DNA from: JBOGIG01 sp050742455
GTDB taxonomy: Bacteria > Actinomycetota > Acidimicrobiia > Acidimicrobiales > JBOGIG01
NCBI GenBank assembly: GCA_050742455.1
Contig: JBOGIG010000038.1
Coordinates: 1-5,617 of the forward strand
Direction: 5' to 3'
DNA length: 5,617 nt
This document shows positions 1 through 4,789 of the stretch, piece by piece. The translations under genes and the position numbers were made by a program. Under the pieces are notes generated by a model. It saw nothing but the letters and a program-made list of their open reading frames with translations, did not search any database and had not been told where the DNA came from. Position 1 is the stretch's first letter, and each line of letters begins with the position of its first letter.

Positions 1-236
1 TGGTGGGGGTACTGACCGATGCCGTGGCGCGCTCGGTCGGTCTGAGCGCCGGCGATCTCAAGAGCGAGAAGAAGCGGTCCATGCGTGTGCACGGACGTAC
101 GGGCCAGGCCTGTCCCGTCTGTGGCGATACCGTGCGCCAGGTGGCCTTCGCTACCAGGTCGCTGCAGTACTGCCCGACCTGCCAGACCGGCGGCAAGCCC
201 CTGGCCGACCGGCGCCTTTCCCGACTCCTGCGGTGA
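1..236 (+). CDS. Fpg/Nei-family DNA glycosylase, C-terminal fragment
   Basis: This is the 3' end of a gene that begins before the window; the frame is open to the left edge and the GTG at position 3 is probably an internal codon. The visible 77 residues contain a zinc finger Cys37-x2-Cys40-x16-Cys57-x2-Cys60 followed by Gln. This is the signature C-terminus of formamidopyrimidine-DNA glycosylase and endonuclease VIII enzymes, which excise oxidised bases in base excision repair. Arg52, in the Thr-Arg-Ser stretch before the second Cys pair, matches the conserved zinc-finger Arg that contacts DNA in Fpg. About 17 residues follow the CQ motif, ending in Arg/Leu-rich sequence, a tail I associate with actinobacterial Nei2-like members. 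The N-terminal catalytic Pro/Glu and the helix-two-turn-helix lie outside the window, so Fpg and Nei cannot be told apart here. Confidence 0.86.
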   Translation, partial: VGVLTDAVARSVGLSAGDLKSEKKRSMRVHGRTGQACPVCGDTVRQVAFATRSLQYCPTCQTGGKPLADRRLSRLLR

Positions 237-242
237 GGGCAG

Positions 243-271
243 TGGACAGTCATGGCGCCGTGCGCCACAAT
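243..271 (+). promoter_or_regulatory. Candidate promoter of the toxin-antitoxin operon (leaderless)
   Basis: A -35-like TGGACA (243-248, five of six matches to TTGACA) and a -10-like CACAAT (266-271, four of six) are separated by exactly 17 bp. Transcription would be expected to begin at about 278-279, which coincides with the GTG start of the antitoxin. That predicts a leaderless mRNA and explains why no Shine-Dalgarno sequence is seen. The -10 lies inside the palindrome at 264-277. This is inference from motif spacing. Confidence 0.55.
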
Positions 272-277
272 TGTGGC
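264..277. promoter_or_regulatory. Perfect 14-bp palindrome, candidate autoregulatory operator
   Basis: GCCACAATTGTGGC is a perfect inverted repeat with no spacer. It ends one base before the proposed GTG start of the antitoxin and covers the candidate -10 element. Type II antitoxins of the Phd/YefM and RelB classes usually bind palindromes overlapping their own promoter, with the toxin as co-repressor. Position and symmetry fit that role, but binding is inferred. Confidence 0.6.
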
Positions 278-278
278 C

Positions 279-545
279 GTGACCAGTGAGCCACTGAGGG
301 CGGTCCGGGACCACCTTTCCGACGTAGTCGATCGAGTCGAGCGCCACCACGAGCGGGTGACGATTACTCGCAATGGTCGCGACGTGGCCATCCTGGTCAG
401 CCCGGAGGACCTCGCCGAGCTAGAGGAGACCCTCTCGGTGCTCAGTGATCCCGAGGCCCTCGCCGACATCCGGGAGGCCGACGCCTCCTACGCCCGAGGC
501 GACGTCGTGCGAGGGGTGGAAGCGGTCCGCAAGCTTCGCCGGTGA
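279..545 (+). CDS. Type II toxin-antitoxin system antitoxin, Phd/YefM family
   Basis: An 88-residue protein with the Phd/YefM layout. The N-terminal DNA-binding part has Leu-Arg-x-Val-Arg-x-His-Leu-Ser-x2-Val-Asp-Arg-Val, followed by Glu-Arg-Val-Thr-Ile-Thr-Arg-Asn-Gly-Arg (residues 25-34), Val-Ala-Ile-Leu-Val-Ser-Pro-Glu-Asp-Leu, and an acidic C-terminal tail (about residues 55-80) of the kind that wraps and neutralises a RelE-type toxin. It should repress its own promoter. The GTG at 279 is preferred over the in-frame ATG at 252 because family members begin just before the LRxVR segment, and because promoter spacing and the 264-277 palindrome would put the extra nine codons in the operator. 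Its TGA overlaps the toxin GTG in a GTGA arrangement (542-545), so the two genes are translationally coupled. Family assignment is secure; the exact start is likely. Confidence 0.88.
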   Translation: MTSEPLRAVRDHLSDVVDRVERHHERVTITRNGRDVAILVSPEDLAELEETLSVLSDPEALADIREADASYARGDVVRGVEAVRKLRR

Positions 546-823
546 GCGAGGAGGTCGACTACGAGCTCGTCCTCACCCCACCCGCCCGGCGCGCCCTCAC
601 CGAGCGACTTCCCGAGGCGGTGGCCGCTGCAGTGATCGACTTCCTCACCACCGCACTGGTGGAACGGCCCCAGCGGGTCGGCAAGCCCCTGCGCGAGGAG
701 CTGAACGGGCTGTGGTCAGCACGTCGTGGGACCTACCGGGTGCTCTACCGCATACACCAGGAGCCCGCCGAGGTGGTCGTCGTGCGCATCGAGCACCGTC
801 GTGACGTGTACCGCCCTCGCTGA
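542..823 (+). CDS. Type II toxin, RelE/ParE family (RelG-like)
   Basis: A 93-residue protein with the compact RelE fold signature: an N-terminal Tyr-Glu-Leu-Val-Leu-Thr strand, a helix with Pro-Ala-Arg-Arg-Ala-Leu, Val-Gly-Lys-Pro-Leu-Arg (46-51), Leu-x-Gly-Leu-Trp-Ser-Ala-Arg-Arg-Gly-Thr-Tyr-Arg-Val-Leu-Tyr-Arg (54-70), and a C-terminal Val-Arg-Ile-Glu-His-Arg-Arg-Asp-Val-Tyr (81-90). From memory it resembles Mycobacterium tuberculosis RelG, which has the same GKPLR, SARRGTYR and HRxDxY blocks. RelE toxins cleave mRNA in the ribosomal A site and are neutralised by the upstream antitoxin. The basic and aromatic residues expected for activity (Arg61, Arg62, Arg66, Tyr69, His85, Tyr90) are present, so it looks intact. 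The GTG start overlaps the antitoxin stop and no good Shine-Dalgarno is visible, consistent with coupling. A ParE-like gyrase target cannot be excluded. Confidence 0.9.
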   Translation: MSEEVDYELVLTPPARRALTERLPEAVAAAVIDFLTTALVERPQRVGKPLREELNGLWSARRGTYRVLYRIHQEPAEVVVVRIEHRRDVYRPR

Positions 824-865
824 CTAGCCCCGCGCCCCTTGCACTGACCCAGGCTGGACCAACCA

Positions 866-879
866 CTGCCGGACGGCAG
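866..879. terminator. Short GC hairpin between toxin and tRNA genes, possible weak terminator
   Basis: CTGCC (866-870) and GGCAG (875-879) form a 5-bp stem with a GGAC loop, readable on both strands. It lies 43 bp after the toxin stop and 34 bp beyond the 3' end of the minus-strand tRNA, a sensible place for termination of convergent transcripts. No T-run follows on either strand, so it is not a canonical intrinsic terminator. Confidence 0.3.
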
Positions 880-912
880 GAGCCGTTCCATCGTCGATAG
901 GCGCGGTTGCGG

Positions 913-998
913 TGCCCGGGGCGGGGCTCGAACCCGCACGGTCCCTTCGGACCAGGGAGGTTTAAGCCCCCCGCGTCTACCGATTACGCCACCCGGGC
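913..998 (-). tRNA. tRNA-Leu (anticodon UAA)
   Basis: On the minus strand the 86-nt gene folds fully. A 7-bp acceptor pairs GCCCGGG (998-992) with CCCGGGC (920-914). The D arm has a GCG/CGC stem and a TAATCGGTAGA loop. The anticodon stem GGGGG/CTCCC carries the loop CTTAAAC, giving anticodon TAA. A long class II variable arm has a GGTCC/GGACC stem with a GAAG loop. The T arm is GCGGG-TTCGAGC-CCCGC. The discriminator base is A, as expected for leucine. The genome continues CCG, so the 3' CCA is not encoded and must be added. This tRNA reads UUA and UUG, of which UUA is rare in high-GC actinobacteria. Confidence 0.96.
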
Positions 999-1007
999 CT
1001 CGACCTG

Positions 1008-1035
1008 ACGATACATCCACAGCTGATCCGGGCAA
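1008..1035 (-). promoter_or_regulatory. Candidate promoter of the tRNA-Leu gene
   Basis: On the minus strand, TTGCCC (1035-1030) and TATCGT (1013-1008) are separated by 16 bp, each with four of six consensus matches. The predicted start, about 1001-1002, is three or four bases before the mature tRNA 5' end, so the precursor would have a very short leader. Placement is good but the hexamers are only moderate. Confidence 0.4.
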
Positions 1036-1095
1036 TGCGCCCACGGCTGGACTCCGGGGGGAACGGGGGGCAATGGTCACCCCAGGGTCCCGATC

Positions 1096-1100
1096 GGAGG
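1096..1100 (+). promoter_or_regulatory. Shine-Dalgarno of the SET-repeat membrane protein
   Basis: GGAGG lies 12 nt before the ATG at 1113. It is the clearest ribosome binding site in the window and, unlike the apparently leaderless neighbours, suggests this gene has a 5' UTR. The spacing is slightly long. An ATG at 1102 is closer to it but lies in another frame without a matching protein. Confidence 0.5.
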
Positions 1101-1112
1101 CATGCTTGATCC

Positions 1113-1796
1113 ATGGATAACGAGAACCAACTGGAACAACCCAACGTGACCGAACCGGAGGCCGCACCGGCCTCGGGAACCGTCGATGGCCGCTCGGAGA
1201 CATCAGAGACTTCGGAGACTTCGGAGACATCAGAGACATCAGAGACATCAGAGACATCAGAGACATCGGAGACATCAGAGTTCCAGGCGGACCCGCCGGC
1301 ACCGACCGGTGGCTCGAGGCCGGGGTGGGCGACCTGGACGGTCCGGGCCGGGCTGGTCCTTATCGCCGTCCAAGCCCTGGAGTTCCTGGGCGCCATCTAT
1401 CAGGGTCTGGCTTTTCCCAGCACCGGCCCCGCCGGACTGCCCGGCGACGTGTTCGAACGGATCGGGGTGGCCTTTACCTCCAACATCAACATCGCCAACA
1501 ACGTCGCCCTCATCCTCGGAGTGGTGCTGGTAGCCCTGCCCCTATTCGTCAGGGGCGACCGGGGCAATCCCGGGACCCGGGCTGTCGCCCTGTGGATCAC
1601 CGAGGTGCTCAGCGTTCTCATCATTATCGCCTCGGTGCTGGGGGTGAGGGGTCGTGTGCACGAGTTCAACCTTTCCCACCAGGTCGTCACCGCGGTGGTC
1701 AAGGGCTCCTTCGTCACCTACCTGATCGGGTCGATCGGCACCGCCATCGTGGCCTTCGCCCTGGCCGGTCGCGCCCTGGTCATGAATCCGGATTGA
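1113..1796 (+). CDS. Hypothetical four-helix membrane protein with Ser-Glu-Thr repeat N-terminus
   Basis: A 227-residue protein that I do not recognise as a named family. Residues 1-70 are hydrophilic, acidic and probably disordered. Residues 28-56 are nine Ser-Glu-Thr triplets plus a final Ser-Glu, followed by a Pro-rich stretch. The rest has four hydrophobic segments at about 76-98, 127-147, 156-178 and 199-220, separated by short loops, including a Arg-Gly-Asp-Arg-Gly-Asn-Pro-Gly turn near 147-154. An even number of helices puts both termini on the same side, probably the cytoplasm. There is no signal peptide or catalytic motif. The start is supported by GGAGG at 1096-1100. Its coding character is supported by long hydrophobic blocks with in-frame codon bias and a stop just before a convergent gene. 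The Ser/Thr-rich acidic tail could be a phosphorylation target or spacer, but that is speculation. Confidence 0.75.
   Translation: MDNENQLEQPNVTEPEAAPASGTVDGRSETSETSETSETSETSETSETSETSETSEFQADPPAPTGGSRPGWATWTVRAGLVLIAVQALEFLGAIYQGLAFPSTGPAGLPGDVFERIGVAFTSNINIANNVALILGVVLVALPLFVRGDRGNPGTRAVALWITEVLSVLIIIASVLGVRGRVHEFNLSHQVVTAVVKGSFVTYLIGSIGTAIVAFALAGRALVMNPD
1194..1280 (+). repeat. 9-bp in-frame minisatellite encoding Ser-Glu-Thr
   Basis: Nine full copies and one two-thirds copy of a 9-bp unit, TCAGAGACA with variants TCGGAGACA, TCAGAGACT and TCGGAGACT. Units 5-8 (1230-1265) are identical, while the flanking units differ by A/G or A/T, a pattern typical of slippage expansion from the middle. 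Because the unit is three codons, copy-number change would lengthen or shorten the N-terminus without breaking the frame. Confidence 0.97.
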
Positions 1797-1800
1797 AACC

Positions 1801-1872
1801 GGGCCGGGCCACCGCCGGGCTGGGTCGGCCGGGCTGGGCCACCGCCGGGCCCGGTCAGCCGGGCCGGGTCAG
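1801..1872. repeat. 30-bp GC-rich direct repeat between convergent genes
   Basis: Two 30-bp units (1801-1830 and 1831-1860) differ at four positions, and both contain GGGCCACCGCCGGGC (1806-1820 and 1836-1850). A third partial copy (1861-1872) runs into the last codons of the minus-strand gene. The region is almost pure G+C and fills the gap between the stop of the membrane protein and the stop of the hydratase. Confidence 0.9.
1848..1865. terminator. GC hairpin in the convergent intergenic region, possible bidirectional terminator
   Basis: GGCCCGG (1848-1854) and CCGGGCC (1859-1865) form a perfect 7-bp all-GC stem with a four-base TCAG loop. It lies immediately after the stop codon of the minus-strand hydratase and about 50 bp after the plus-strand membrane protein gene, so one structure could serve both transcripts. 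There is no T-tract, so intrinsic termination would be non-canonical. Confidence 0.45.
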
Positions 1873-2711
1873 CTTCGCTCGAAGCGCCCCGAGTCGATGA
1901 CGATCTCGCCCCTCTGGGTTTCGGTGCGAAATGATGCCGAGTCCCCGTCCACCCACATCGACACGGTGAGGATGTCCCCGGGGTAGACCGGCTTGGAAAA
2001 TCGACCGGACATGGACTTGAACCGAGCCGGGTCCGAATCGCAAAGCGCGTGGAGCAGGGCCCGGCCGGTGAAGCCGTAGGTGCACAGGCCATGCAGGATG
2101 GGACGGTCGAACCCGGCCATTGCCGCGAAGGACGGATCGGAGTGCAGCGGGTTGCGGTCCCCCGACAGCCGGTACAACAGGGCCTGGTCGGGCCGGGTCT
2201 CGTAGGTTACGACCTCGTCGGGTGCCCGCTCGGGGACTGCGTTGTCCCCCGCCGATGGCCCCCGATCCCCCCCCCAACCGCCTTCCCCCCGGATGAAGAC
2301 CGACATCCGATTGGTGAACAGGGGCTGATCGGTCTTTATGTCGATGGCCACCGATTCCACGGCGATCACAGCGGCCTTGCCCTTGTCGTAGATGCCGACG
2401 ACCTCCGACGAGGTGCGCACCGTTCCTCGGGGTGGCAGCTCACCGTGGAGGGTGACGGCCTGCTCGCCATGCACGAGCATGGCCGGGTTGAAGGATCCGA
2501 TCTTGCCGATGGCACCGTTGCCCCCCATTCCGGCGATCACGGCGAAGGTCGGCAGCACCTTCTGGTCGATGTCCTTGCTGTTCTCGGTGGTGAAGGACAA
2601 CTCGTCCAGTCCGGCGCCCACCCCGAGGGCGTAGAGAAGGCAGTCCTTGGAGTCCCACGAACTCTCGAAAGGTTCAGATTTGGATCCAACGGCATCGGGA
2701 TTGATCGGCAT
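1869..2711 (-). CDS. Double-hotdog MaoC-type (R)-specific enoyl-CoA hydratase
   Basis: A 280-residue protein with the two-hotdog layout of hydratase-2 enzymes, as in the hydratase domain of peroxisomal multifunctional enzyme 2 and mycobacterial HtdY/ChsH-type proteins. Residues 1-140 form the N-terminal MaoC-like half, and a Gly-rich linker spans about 141-158. The C-terminal half carries the catalytic motif Ser-Gly-Asp185-Arg-Asn187-Pro-Leu-His190-Ser-Asp-Pro (183-193) and the following Pro-Ile-Leu-His207-Gly-Leu-Cys-Thr-Tyr-Gly helix. Asp and His of this motif add water to trans-2-enoyl-CoA to give (R)-3-hydroxyacyl-CoA. Length matches the family (about 280-290). The substrate, fatty acyl or steroid side chain, cannot be read from the sequence. 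The ATG at 2711 sits eight bases after a -10-like element with no Shine-Dalgarno, which supports a leaderless start. It is divergent from the acyltransferase operon, suggesting related lipid metabolism. The linker contains a G9 run. Confidence 0.92.
   Translation of the reverse strand: MPINPDAVGSKSEPFESSWDSKDCLLYALGVGAGLDELSFTTENSKDIDQKVLPTFAVIAGMGGNGAIGKIGSFNPAMLVHGEQAVTLHGELPPRGTVRTSSEVVGIYDKGKAAVIAVESVAIDIKTDQPLFTNRMSVFIRGEGGWGGDRGPSAGDNAVPERAPDEVVTYETRPDQALLYRLSGDRNPLHSDPSFAAMAGFDRPILHGLCTYGFTGRALLHALCDSDPARFKSMSGRFSKPVYPGDILTVSMWVDGDSASFRTETQRGEIVIDSGRFERS
2267..2275 (-). repeat. G9 homopolymer in the hydratase coding strand
   Basis: Nine consecutive C on the plus strand are nine G in the coding strand (TGG GGG GGG GAT, Trp-Gly-Gly-Asp). 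The run lies in the linker between the two hotdog halves, followed on the plus strand by a C6 run at 2285-2290. A one-base slip would end the C-terminal catalytic half. The frame is intact as given. Confidence 0.95.
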
Positions 2712-2719
2712 GAGAAGCG

Positions 2720-2748
2720 ACGGTACGGGGCCGGGGCGCTCCGGTCAA
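2720..2748 (-). promoter_or_regulatory. Candidate leaderless promoter of the hydratase
   Basis: On the minus strand, TTGACC (2748-2743, five of six) and TACCGT (2725-2720, TAnnnT core) are separated by exactly 17 bp. The predicted start is about 2712-2714, next to the ATG at 2711, so the message would have a leader of only one to three bases or none. The -35 overlaps the first 23-bp repeat. Confidence 0.55.
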
Positions 2749-2812
2749 GCACAGCCGCCCCCGGCGCTCAGGCACAGCCGGCCTCGGCGCTCAGGCACAG
2801 CCGCCCCGGGGC
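2745..2812. repeat. Three 23-bp direct repeats in the divergent promoter region
   Basis: Units at 2745-2767, 2768-2790 and 2791-2812 (the last 22 bp) each begin TCAGGCACAGCC (TCAAGCACAGCC in the first) and end in a CGGCGC or GGGGC block. They are contiguous and run from the -35 of the hydratase promoter to the -35 of the acyltransferase promoter. They may be operator iterons for a shared regulator or a slippage product. Confidence 0.9.
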
Positions 2813-2822
2813 TCGATAGCAT
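2794..2822 (+). promoter_or_regulatory. Candidate leaderless promoter of the acyltransferase operon
   Basis: TAGCAT (2817-2822, four of six with the TAnnnT core) ends six bases before the GTG at 2829, placing the predicted transcription start on the start codon itself. Seventeen bp upstream is GGCACA (2794-2799), only a three-of-six -35 match, which lies in the third 23-bp repeat. The weak -35 could mean an activator is needed. Confidence 0.5.
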
Positions 2823-2828
2823 TGACCG

Positions 2829-3737
2829 GTGACTGGTGGCGCAAATCAATTCAAGGCGGCTAATCGGACAAAGAGCCCAGCCCCGCCGGCGAGTCAGGGC
2901 GGCGCCCTGGTGGCGATGCCCCGCATCGGCCAGATCCCTTTGGACTCCCCTCGCAAGTCCGACGTGGACGAGTGGGGTCGTTCGGATAGGGCCCGGCGGC
3001 TTGCCCGACTCCTGTACGGACCGATTTACCGCAACTGGTTCCGGGTGGAATGGGAAGGGCTGGAGAAGATACCGACAGAGGGGGGCGCCCTGCTGGTGGC
3101 CAACCATGCCGGGGCCATTCCCTCGGATGCACCAGCCATCATGCACGGCATCGAGGAGGAGCTGTCCCGGCCGGTCTACGGGCTGGCCGACTACTTCTTC
3201 CGATCCCTGCCCGTGGTCGGAACGGTATGGAACAGGATGGGTGGGGTCGCTGCTCATCCCGACAACGCCTACCGCCTGCTGGCCGAGCAGGGTCAGCTGG
3301 TGTTGGTCTTTCCCGAGGGGAACAAGGGCCCGGGCAAGACGTGGAACGAGCGCTACCAGCTGCGCCGGTTCGGGCGGGGCGGCTTCGTGGAGATCGCCAT
3401 GCGCTCGGGTGTACCTATCGTTCCCATCGCCGTGGTGGGGGCCGAGGAATCGATGCCCATCGTGACCAAGCTCCCCGGTCTGGCCCGAGCCCTCCGCCTC
3501 CCCTACCTACCCATAACGGCCAACCAACTCCTGCTCGGCCCGGTGCTGGGCACCCTGGGGTACTTCCCGGCCAAGTTCAAGCTGCGGGTACTGGACCCCA
3601 TCACCTTCGAGGTCCCGTCGGATCAGGACCGCTACTCCCGCAGCCATATCATGGAGGAGGCCGAGGCCATCCGGGTCAGGCTTCAGGAGAACCTCTACGA
3701 CATGCTGTCCGCCCGACGCAGCATTTGGTTCGGCTGA
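2829..3737 (+). CDS. PlsC-like lysophospholipid acyltransferase family protein
   Basis: A 302-residue protein of the LPLAT/PlsC superfamily, which transfers an acyl group from acyl-CoA or acyl-ACP to a lysophospholipid, glycerolipid or related acceptor at the membrane. Residues 1-45 are a variable, probably flexible N-terminus. The catalytic motif is Val-Ala-Asn-His93-Ala-Gly-Ala-Ile-Pro-Ser-Asp100, with six residues between His and Asp rather than the four of classical PlsC. The second conserved block is Val-Phe-Pro-Glu163-Gly-Asn-Lys-Gly (160-167), followed by Pro-Ile-Val-Pro-Ile-Ala-Val-Val-Gly (196-204). No clear transmembrane helix is seen. The GTG at 2829 is supported by the leaderless promoter; the in-frame ATG at 2916 (residue 30) is an alternative. 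It is followed after two bases by the SDR gene. From memory, mycobacterial Rv0502 and Rv0501 are the corresponding pair. The acceptor substrate is unknown. Confidence 0.88.
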   Translation: MTGGANQFKAANRTKSPAPPASQGGALVAMPRIGQIPLDSPRKSDVDEWGRSDRARRLARLLYGPIYRNWFRVEWEGLEKIPTEGGALLVANHAGAIPSDAPAIMHGIEEELSRPVYGLADYFFRSLPVVGTVWNRMGGVAAHPDNAYRLLAEQGQLVLVFPEGNKGPGKTWNERYQLRRFGRGGFVEIAMRSGVPIVPIAVVGAEESMPIVTKLPGLARALRLPYLPITANQLLLGPVLGTLGYFPAKFKLRVLDPITFEVPSDQDRYSRSHIMEEAEAIRVRLQENLYDMLSARRSIWFG

Positions 3738-3739
3738 GC

Positions 3740-4789
3740 ATGGGCCGGCGCATTCTCATCACCGGGTTGGGAACCTTCTGGGGAGGCCGGGTTGCCCAGG
3801 CCCTGGAGTCCGATCCAGGAGTCGAGGTCATCATCGGGGTGGACACCGCGGCTCCCCAGGTGGAGCTGGAGCGTACGGAGTTCGTGCGGGCCGACCAGGG
3901 GTTTTCGATACTGGCCCGCATCGTGAAGGCCACCCAACCCGACACCATCGTGCACACCATCTTGTCGGTGGATTCGACCCGGGTGAGCGCGCGGCGCCTG
4001 CACGAAATAAACGTCATTGGGACAATGAACCTTCTGGCCGCGGCCAGTGCCTCGTCCAGCTCGGTACGCCACGTGGTGGTCAAGTCCTCCACCTTGGTCT
4101 ACGGCTCCGCCAGCACCGATCCCACCTGGTTCAGGGAGGAATCACGGCGCAGCGGACCGGCCAACACCCGAGTCGAGCGTTCCCTACTCGAGGTGGAGGG
4201 ATACCTGCGGGACTTTGCCCGAGACAACCCCGAGGTGGTGGTCACCGTCCTGCGCTTCGCCAATGTCCTTGGAGCCGACATCACAACCCCCATATCCAAG
4301 GCCCTGTCCGGGCCGGTGGCCCCGGGCGTGTTCGGCTTCGATCCCCAGATGCAATTCGTAGAGGAGGGCGATGTGGTGCGGGCCCTGGAGCACGTTACCC
4401 ACAACGAAGTGCCCGGCACCTTCAACGTGGCCGGGGATGGGCGCCTGCCCTGGAGCGAGGTGGCCGACATCTGCGCCGTTCGCATAGTGCCCTTGATCCC
4501 ACTGCTCACCGAGTGGTCGGTGGCCCCCCTCAGCTGGCTGCGCCTGGCCGATTTCCCGGCCGAGATGCTCAACCTGCTCCGCTATGGCCGCGGAGTGGAC
4601 AACCGCAAGTTCAAGAACACCGGATTCCAGTACCGCTATACCTCGGCCGGGGCGGTGGAGTGCTTCGCCCGGGCCAGCCGGCTGCGAGGTGGGGTGGGAC
4701 GGCAACCGCCGGCGTATCATTTCGAGACCGATGTGGAGAACTTCTTTCGCCATTCGCCGGCCGTGATCAGAAGCCAGCCGACGTCGTGA
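3740..4789 (+). CDS. NAD-dependent epimerase/dehydratase (extended SDR) family protein
   Basis: A 349-residue Rossmann-fold protein. The nucleotide-binding segment is Ile-Leu-Ile-Thr-Gly-Leu-Gly-Thr-Phe-Trp-Gly-Gly (5-16), a variant of TGxxGxxG with Thr in place of the middle Gly, followed by an acidic strand end, Ile-Gly-Val-Asp35, that would bind the NAD ribose. Other extended-SDR landmarks are Asn91-Val-Ile-Gly-Thr-Met-Asn (91-97), Val-Lys-Ser-Ser-Thr-Leu-Val-Tyr121-Gly (114-122) and Arg-Phe-Ala-Asn-Val-Leu-Gly (172-178). No Tyr-x3-Lys exists anywhere in the protein, so classical SDR catalysis is doubtful. It resembles the mycobacterial group labelled GalE2 (Rv0501), whose UDP-galactose epimerase label is not well founded. 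The ATG at 3740 is two bases after the acyltransferase stop with no Shine-Dalgarno, so translation is probably coupled. Its stop overlaps the crotonase GTG. Function is inferred as lipid- or sugar-related but is unknown. Confidence 0.87.
   Translation: MGRRILITGLGTFWGGRVAQALESDPGVEVIIGVDTAAPQVELERTEFVRADQGFSILARIVKATQPDTIVHTILSVDSTRVSARRLHEINVIGTMNLLAAASASSSSVRHVVVKSSTLVYGSASTDPTWFREESRRSGPANTRVERSLLEVEGYLRDFARDNPEVVVTVLRFANVLGADITTPISKALSGPVAPGVFGFDPQMQFVEEGDVVRALEHVTHNEVPGTFNVAGDGRLPWSEVADICAVRIVPLIPLLTEWSVAPLSWLRLADFPAEMLNLLRYGRGVDNRKFKNTGFQYRYTSAGAVECFARASRLRGGVGRQPPAYHFETDVENFFRHSPAVIRSQPTS

Noticed and set aside
252..278. ATG at 252 as the antitoxin start.
   Set aside because: The nine extra residues have no family counterpart and would place the operator and -10 inside the coding sequence; the GTG at 279 fits better.
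519..537. GAAGC/GCTTC inverted repeat just before the toxin start, considered as a translational control hairpin.
   Set aside because: A 5-bp stem with a 9-nt loop inside the antitoxin coding sequence is weak and not convincing without conservation data.
1194..1280. The 9-bp repeat region considered as a CRISPR array.
   Set aside because: Units are contiguous with no spacers and are in-frame codons of a protein.
977..1396. Minus-strand open frames across the SET repeat, giving Met-Ser-Leu or Asp-Val-Ser repeats.
   Set aside because: They exist because the 9-bp repeat has no stop in any frame, and they overlap the tRNA or an intact plus-strand gene.
923..2816. The 9-bp GGGGCTCGA shared by the tRNA T-arm (923-931) and the divergent intergenic region (2808-2816), considered as an attachment-site direct repeat.
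   Set aside because: Too short and too GC-rich to be meaningful. There is no integrase, and the genes between look like core chromosome.
2049..2819. Long plus-strand open frame opposite the hydratase.
   Set aside because: High-GC antisense shadow. The minus strand has the full hydratase motifs and a good promoter.
3050..3739. Open reading frame extending the SDR gene 690 bases upstream through the acyltransferase gene.
   Set aside because: The upstream part is Pro/Arg/Gly-rich frame-shadow sequence with no family resemblance. The Rossmann fold begins properly at the ATG at 3740.
4513..4785. Upstream extension of the crotonase frame inside the SDR gene.
   Set aside because: It encodes low-complexity shadow sequence out of frame with the SDR. 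The family N-terminus begins at the GTG at 4786.
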